NCBI GenBank assembly: GCA_964371715.1
Contig: CAYJNO010000052.1
Span: 1-8,653, forward strand
Length of the DNA stretch: 8,653 nt
Direction of reading: 5' to 3'
From: CAYJNO01 sp964371715
GTDB lineage: Bacteria; Bacillota_I; Bacilli_A; Erysipelotrichales; Erysipelotrichaceae
Part shown: positions 6,676 to 8,653 of the stretch, in pieces
How positions within the stretch are numbered: position 1 is the first letter of the stretch
How the letters are laid out: every line of letters starts with the position of its first letter
Made by a program: the position numbers and the translations under genes
Notes under the pieces: model-generated
What the model saw: only the letters and a program-made list of their open reading frames with translations
What the model was told of the DNA's origin: nothing
The model's database searches: none

Positions 6676-7105
6676 AACTTTTTTGCATTCTTAATTGTAA
6701 TTCAATTATTTCTTCTAATGATTTCACAATATTTATTTCTTGATTATCTTTTAGTACAATCATTTCAAATTGATTTCTTACTAGATCATGAAACACTTCT
6801 TTACCATTATCAACTTCATAATGTTGACCATAAGAATTTATTATCAATCTATTATTATTTATGTAGTAGTCAACTCCATTTTTAATATCAAATCTTTGAA
6901 TTATTTCATCAATGTCATGTAACCTAATTTCATCTTTTATTGGTGTTTTATCCTGAGCAATAAAATCTAATCTTTTAATATTTACAAGAGTTTTGTAGTT
7001 TTCTAAACTCCCTAAATATTCTAGTATTTTATCAACTTCTGTCTGATGAATTCCTTCCTCAAATTCGCTACACTCCATAATTTCTTGCTTATGTAACAGT
7101 TTCAT
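6665..7105 (-). CDS. Unknown 146-aa first gene of the mobilization operon
   Basis: I do not recognise this protein. It is soluble and acidic, without membrane segments. It starts with a charged helical region (IHQTEVDKILEYLGSLENYK), continues through beta-rich stretches (IKRLDFIAQDKTPIKDEIRLHDID, then DYYINNNRLIINSYGQHYEVD), and ends with a helix (LEEIIELQLRMQKS). The ATG at 7105 has a strong GGAGG (rc of 7111-7115) 7 nt upstream, the best initiation signal in this operon. It is the first gene after the non-coding oriT candidate and overlaps the ribbon-helix-helix gene by 11 bp, so a role in relaxosome assembly or operon control is plausible. That is position-based inference only. Confidence 0.85.
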   Translation of the reverse strand: MKLLHKQEIMECSEFEEGIHQTEVDKILEYLGSLENYKTLVNIKRLDFIAQDKTPIKDEIRLHDIDEIIQRFDIKNGVDYYINNNRLIINSYGQHYEVDNGKEVFHDLVRNQFEMIVLKDNQEINIVKSLEEIIELQLRMQKSYEI

Positions 7106-7118
7106 TATTACCTCCTAT

Positions 7119-7150
7119 TGTACTATCACTATTTTTTTATGTACTATGAC
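7119..7150. promoter_or_regulatory. Two 11-bp direct repeats upstream of the mobilization operon, candidate operator
   Basis: TGTACTATCAC (7119-7129) and TGTACTATGAC (7140-7150) differ at one position and are spaced 21 bp start to start, two helical turns, so both face the same side of the DNA. They lie just upstream of the ribosome binding site of the first mobilization gene and overlap the likely promoter zone. TACAAT on the minus strand, within the first copy's edge, could act as a -10, but no good -35 is present. Phased direct repeats suit a ribbon-helix-helix regulator such as the one encoded by this operon. Binding is inferred. Confidence 0.5.
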
Positions 7151-7182
7151 ACAAAAAGAGCCGAAGGGCACTGCCCGTCGGC
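7151..7182 (-). terminator. G+C-rich hairpin with T-run, terminator-like
   Basis: The stem pairs 7160-7164 with 7178-7182 and 7166-7170 with 7172-7176 around one A/G mismatch, with a tight loop at the centre. On the minus strand it is followed at once by TCTTTTTGT (7159-7151), the form of a Rho-independent terminator. It would end the three-gene cluster read from 8583 to 7473, insulating it from the mobilization operon. The same hairpin may also belong to oriT; the two roles do not exclude each other. Structure seen, function inferred. Confidence 0.55.
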
Positions 7183-7189
7183 GTAAATT

Positions 7190-7210
7190 GGAGGTGGTAC
7201 TACCACCTCC
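7190..7210. repeat. 21-bp perfect palindrome GGAGGTGGTA-C-TACCACCTCC
   Basis: Two 10-bp arms (7190-7199 and 7201-7210) are perfectly complementary around a single C. It lies 7 bp from the terminator-like hairpin in otherwise AT-rich DNA. It carries GGAGGTGG on both strands, resembling a Shine-Dalgarno site, but no start codon at suitable distance follows on either strand. Strong stems of this kind next to relaxase genes often mark the oriT recognition site; a dimeric DNA-binding protein site is the alternative. Confidence 0.6.
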
Positions 7211-7472
7211 TTTAACCTGCTTAAAAATCGGACACCAAATGGATTCGACTTTTTTATTGCATATTATTCATTTTAAAACTTTTGTACTCTTTATTTCGTC
7301 CAAACAAGTGCGAGAAACCCCTCAAATTTGGCTGAACTGATTTTTTTGCACCCTTTACCCCAAAACTTTGAACAATTGCGACAATTTAAATATTTCGCCC
7401 TTTTTTATTAATTAAAAATTAGTAAGTATCATATAGACTAGAGTAATATATTTTTATGAAAATTCAATTACT

Positions 7473-7658
7473 TTATTTACTCAGTTCTTTTTGTTTTAAT
7501 AAAAAATCTCTAACTTTAGAATCCACCTTCTTTTTATATTGAGTTTCTACAAGTTTATCAACCAATCTATCTAATTCTATTTTGTACTCTGTATCTACTA
7601 CTTGTAATGCATCAATCATATCTTTATCTACTTCAAATGTTAATTTAATCTTAGCCAT
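7473..7658 (-). CDS. Small ribbon-helix-helix-like protein
   Basis: This 61-aa protein begins AKIKLTFEVDKDMIDALQVV, a short beta strand followed by a helix, then IELDRLVDKLVETQYKKK, a second helix, and a basic tail. The strand-helix-helix order fits a minimal CopG/Arc-type ribbon-helix-helix dimer, although the signature is weak. The ATG at 7658 has AGAGG 7 nt upstream, overlapping the stop of the preceding gene (TAGAGG), so the two are co-transcribed. It is the last gene before the candidate oriT region and could bind there or regulate its own cluster. The gene is likely real; the fold call is tentative. Confidence 0.75.
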   Translation of the reverse strand: MAKIKLTFEVDKDMIDALQVVDTEYKIELDRLVDKLVETQYKKKVDSKVRDFLLKQKELSK

Positions 7659-7668
7659 ATTTTAACCT

Positions 7669-8238
7669 CTAAAAATCTATTATTCTAATACAGATTGCAT
7701 CCTGTACTTCTTGTGATGTGTATGATTCTATTTCATAGAATTTTTCAGTAATATTGTTTTGTTGTTCTTCTGTAAGTGATACAAAACTATCTCCATCATT
7801 TACACCAACTACTAAAAAAGAGCCAGCAATAATATCATTACCAACTCTTCTATTTCCTTCTAGTCCAATTAACTTTGCTTCTTCATTACATATTAAGCAA
7901 GTATCTACATCTAGATACATTGTTTCAATATATCCCCCAACAAGTTTTTGAAATTGTTCTAACTCATTTTTGACCTTTATACTTTCCGGATGTTCATTCG
8001 GTTTAATATATACAACATTTATTTCATCCTGCTTAACTCTAAAAAATATATCTTCTTCATAATTTAAGGCTAACATACTTCCATTATCCCATTTTACATG
8101 TATTTGACCTATATCATCTACATCTATTACTGTTCCTTTTAAACCTGACGGTAATCGTTCTCCCATCATTTTTTCTAGCTCTACTCTATTTCCTGTTTTA
8201 TATATTTTTTTTAAATATTCTATTTGATCTTTGTCCAT
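7669..8238 (-). CDS. DUF4314-DUF3846 fusion protein of mobile elements
   Basis: This 189-aa protein has two recognisable domains. Residues about 14-67 match DUF4314: GNRVELEKM, LPSGLKGTVIDVDDIGQIHVKWDNGS, a small beta-barrel-like fold. Residues about 74-160 match DUF3846: VVYIKP, a LVGGYIETMY segment, LICNEEAKLIGLEGNR, DIIAGSFLVVG and SLTEEQ. Both families are of unknown function and are found mainly in Bacillota phages and conjugative elements, often as separate proteins or in such fusions. There is no membrane segment. ATG 8238 lies 3 bp after the preceding stop and has GGAG 6 nt upstream. Its conservation in mobile elements suggests a host-takeover or accessory role, but nothing specific can be stated. 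Confidence 0.88.
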   Translation of the reverse strand: MDKDQIEYLKKIYKTGNRVELEKMMGERLPSGLKGTVIDVDDIGQIHVKWDNGSMLALNYEEDIFFRVKQDEINVVYIKPNEHPESIKVKNELEQFQKLVGGYIETMYLDVDTCLICNEEAKLIGLEGNRRVGNDIIAGSFLVVGVNDGDSFVSLTEEQQNNITEKFYEIESYTSQEVQDAICIRIIDF

Positions 8239-8241
8239 TTT

Positions 8242-8583
8242 CTACTCCATTTCCATTTCTTTATTCATTTCTACTTCAAAATTATTAGCTAAATAGTCAC
8301 TTAACCATGTACCACCAAATTGTTCATGAGTTGCGATTCTCCACATCGCAAGTTTTCCAATATTAAGCTCTACATCACTCATATCAAATGCAATACAACT
8401 TAAATTATCATTTTTAAATACGTATACATTTTCAAACTTACTATTATTTAATAATATTTCTACTTTTTTAAACATATTGTTTATACTATCAACCCATTCA
8501 TTAACTTCTCCACCACATCCTTGTAGCACTAAAGCTTCAGATGTAATTTCTTTTAGTTCATTTAGACTTATGTTCTTTATCAT
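8242..8583 (-). CDS. Conserved-looking mobile-element protein of unknown function
   Basis: This 113-aa soluble acidic protein has striking segments LVLQGCGGEVNEWVDSINNMF (about 18-38), FENVYVFKNDNLSCIAFDM and KLAMWRIATHEQFGGTWLSDYL. I recall similar proteins with the LQGCGG and FGGTWLSDY motifs in clostridial integrative elements, near DUF3846-type genes, but no function is known to me. The chosen start is ATG 8583. The in-frame GTG at 8592 would give a 116-aa form but lies inside the Shine-Dalgarno AGGGAGGTG. It appears to lead the three-gene cluster ending at 7473, or continues an operon from beyond the window edge. Confidence 0.85.
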   Translation of the reverse strand: MIKNISLNELKEITSEALVLQGCGGEVNEWVDSINNMFKKVEILLNNSKFENVYVFKNDNLSCIAFDMSDVELNIGKLAMWRIATHEQFGGTWLSDYLANNFEVEMNKEMEME

Positions 8584-8589
8584 TTTAAC

Positions 8590-8598
8590 CACCTCCCT
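8590..8598 (-). promoter_or_regulatory. Ribosome binding site fixing the start at 8583
   Basis: AGGGAGGTG on the minus strand places GGAGG 8 nt before ATG 8583. The GTG at 8592 is within this site and so is not the start. The 55 bases beyond it to the window edge hold TATAAG and other AT-rich candidates for a -10, but no convincing -35 pair. Confidence 0.75.
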
Positions 8599-8653
8599 TC
8601 AAACAGAAGATACTTTCGATTCTTATATAAGTCCACAAAAAAAGACTAACTTT

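Larger units (their letters stand above)
7106..7472. other. Non-coding intergenic region, candidate origin of transfer (oriT)
   Basis: This is the only long gap (367 bp) in the mobilization region and sits directly upstream of the relaxosome operon, the usual oriT position. It holds two adjacent perfect hairpins (7160-7182 and 7190-7210). A stretch of clearly higher G+C than the surroundings (about 7155-7385) follows, with C-rich runs on the plus strand (ACCCCTC, CACCCTTTACCCC, TTCGCCC). AAGTGCGAGAAACCCC at 7306-7321 loosely recalls the AAGTGCG cores of some known nic regions, but those belong to MOBQ, not MOBP. I see no credible gene on either strand here. The nic site cannot be assigned from sequence alone. 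Confidence 0.55.

Noticed and set aside
6631..6885. Plus-strand 84-codon frame opposite the 146-aa and ribbon-helix-helix genes
   Set aside because: It is antisense to two well-supported genes, rich in Phe/Leu/Tyr as expected of a shadow of AT-rich coding DNA, and has no ribosome binding site.
7190..7210. GGAGGTGG as a ribosome binding site on either strand
   Set aside because: No start codon at a usable distance on either strand, and the sequence is fully buried in a perfect palindrome.
7146..7340. Plus-strand 64-codon frame across the hairpin region
   Set aside because: No ribosome binding site, it reads through both hairpins, and its composition (PPPLTCLKIG) is unlike the other genes. 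It is better explained as non-coding oriT/terminator DNA.
7402..7418. TTTTTA...TAAAAA inverted repeat as a terminator
   Set aside because: A stem of six A/T pairs only is too weak, and such repeats are expected by chance in this composition.
7441..7482. GAGTAAT / ATTACT(C) inverted repeat at the end of the 61-aa gene
   Set aside because: The stem is only six or seven bp with a long loop and no T-run, so it was not called a terminator.
1..8653. CRISPR array, tRNA, rRNA, insertion sequence or integrase
   Set aside because: No regularly spaced repeats, no structured RNA gene, and no transposase or recombinase motifs (DDE, or Ser/Tyr recombinase) were seen on either strand.

Overview
The window is very AT-rich (about a quarter G+C by eye) and uses the standard bacterial code: TGG encodes Trp and TAA, TAG and TGA all serve as stops. 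Shine-Dalgarno sites are strong (GGAGG, AGAGGTG). Together with the protein families seen, this points to a low-G+C Bacillota host (Clostridia or Erysipelotrichia type). The species cannot be named from the sequence. Every convincing gene lies on the minus strand, so transcription runs from high to low coordinates.

Most of the window is part of an integrative conjugative or mobilizable element. (1) Positions 8583-7473 hold a three-gene accessory cluster: a conserved-looking 113-aa protein of unknown function, a DUF4314-DUF3846 fusion, and a small ribbon-helix-helix-like protein. (2) Positions 7106-7472 are a 367-bp non-coding region. It contains a G+C-rich pair of perfect hairpins and is the best candidate for the origin of transfer and/or the terminator of the upstream cluster. 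Two 11-bp direct repeats, spaced exactly two helical turns apart, lie just before the next operon. (3) Positions 7105-1499 hold a tightly packed mobilization operon: unknown 146-aa protein, ribbon-helix-helix relaxosome accessory protein, MobP3-type relaxase with an HHPHIH motif, DUF3991/Toprim primase-like protein, 73-aa protein, VirD4/TraG coupling ATPase, and a small winged-helix protein. Every junction overlaps or abuts, often as ATGA, which suggests translational coupling. The genes together would bind and nick the oriT, process the strand, and deliver it to a type IV channel. No VirB4, other channel genes, integrase or replication initiator lies in the window, so the element is only partly seen or borrows a channel.

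(4) Positions 1272-1498 are a regulatory region. It contains a textbook MerR-type promoter (TTGACT-19 bp-TATAAT with a dyad in the spacer), a 16-bp perfect palindrome, and a good plus-strand promoter (TTGACA-17 bp-TATAAC) that faces the mobilization operon with no recognisable gene behind it. A possible 43-aa CxxC ORF, too short for routine calling, overlaps the end of the winged-helix gene. (5) Positions 1262-162 hold a two-gene unit: a MerR-family regulator with a large C-terminal effector domain, and a two-helix membrane protein resembling the bacterial 'transmembrane Fragile-X-F' family. This unit may be cargo or flanking chromosome. (6) Positions 1-161 contain no gene, only a 12-bp-stem AT-rich hairpin.

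Three gene starts were moved from GTG codons that lie inside the ribosome binding site to the ATG 9 bases downstream (371, 1262, 8583).
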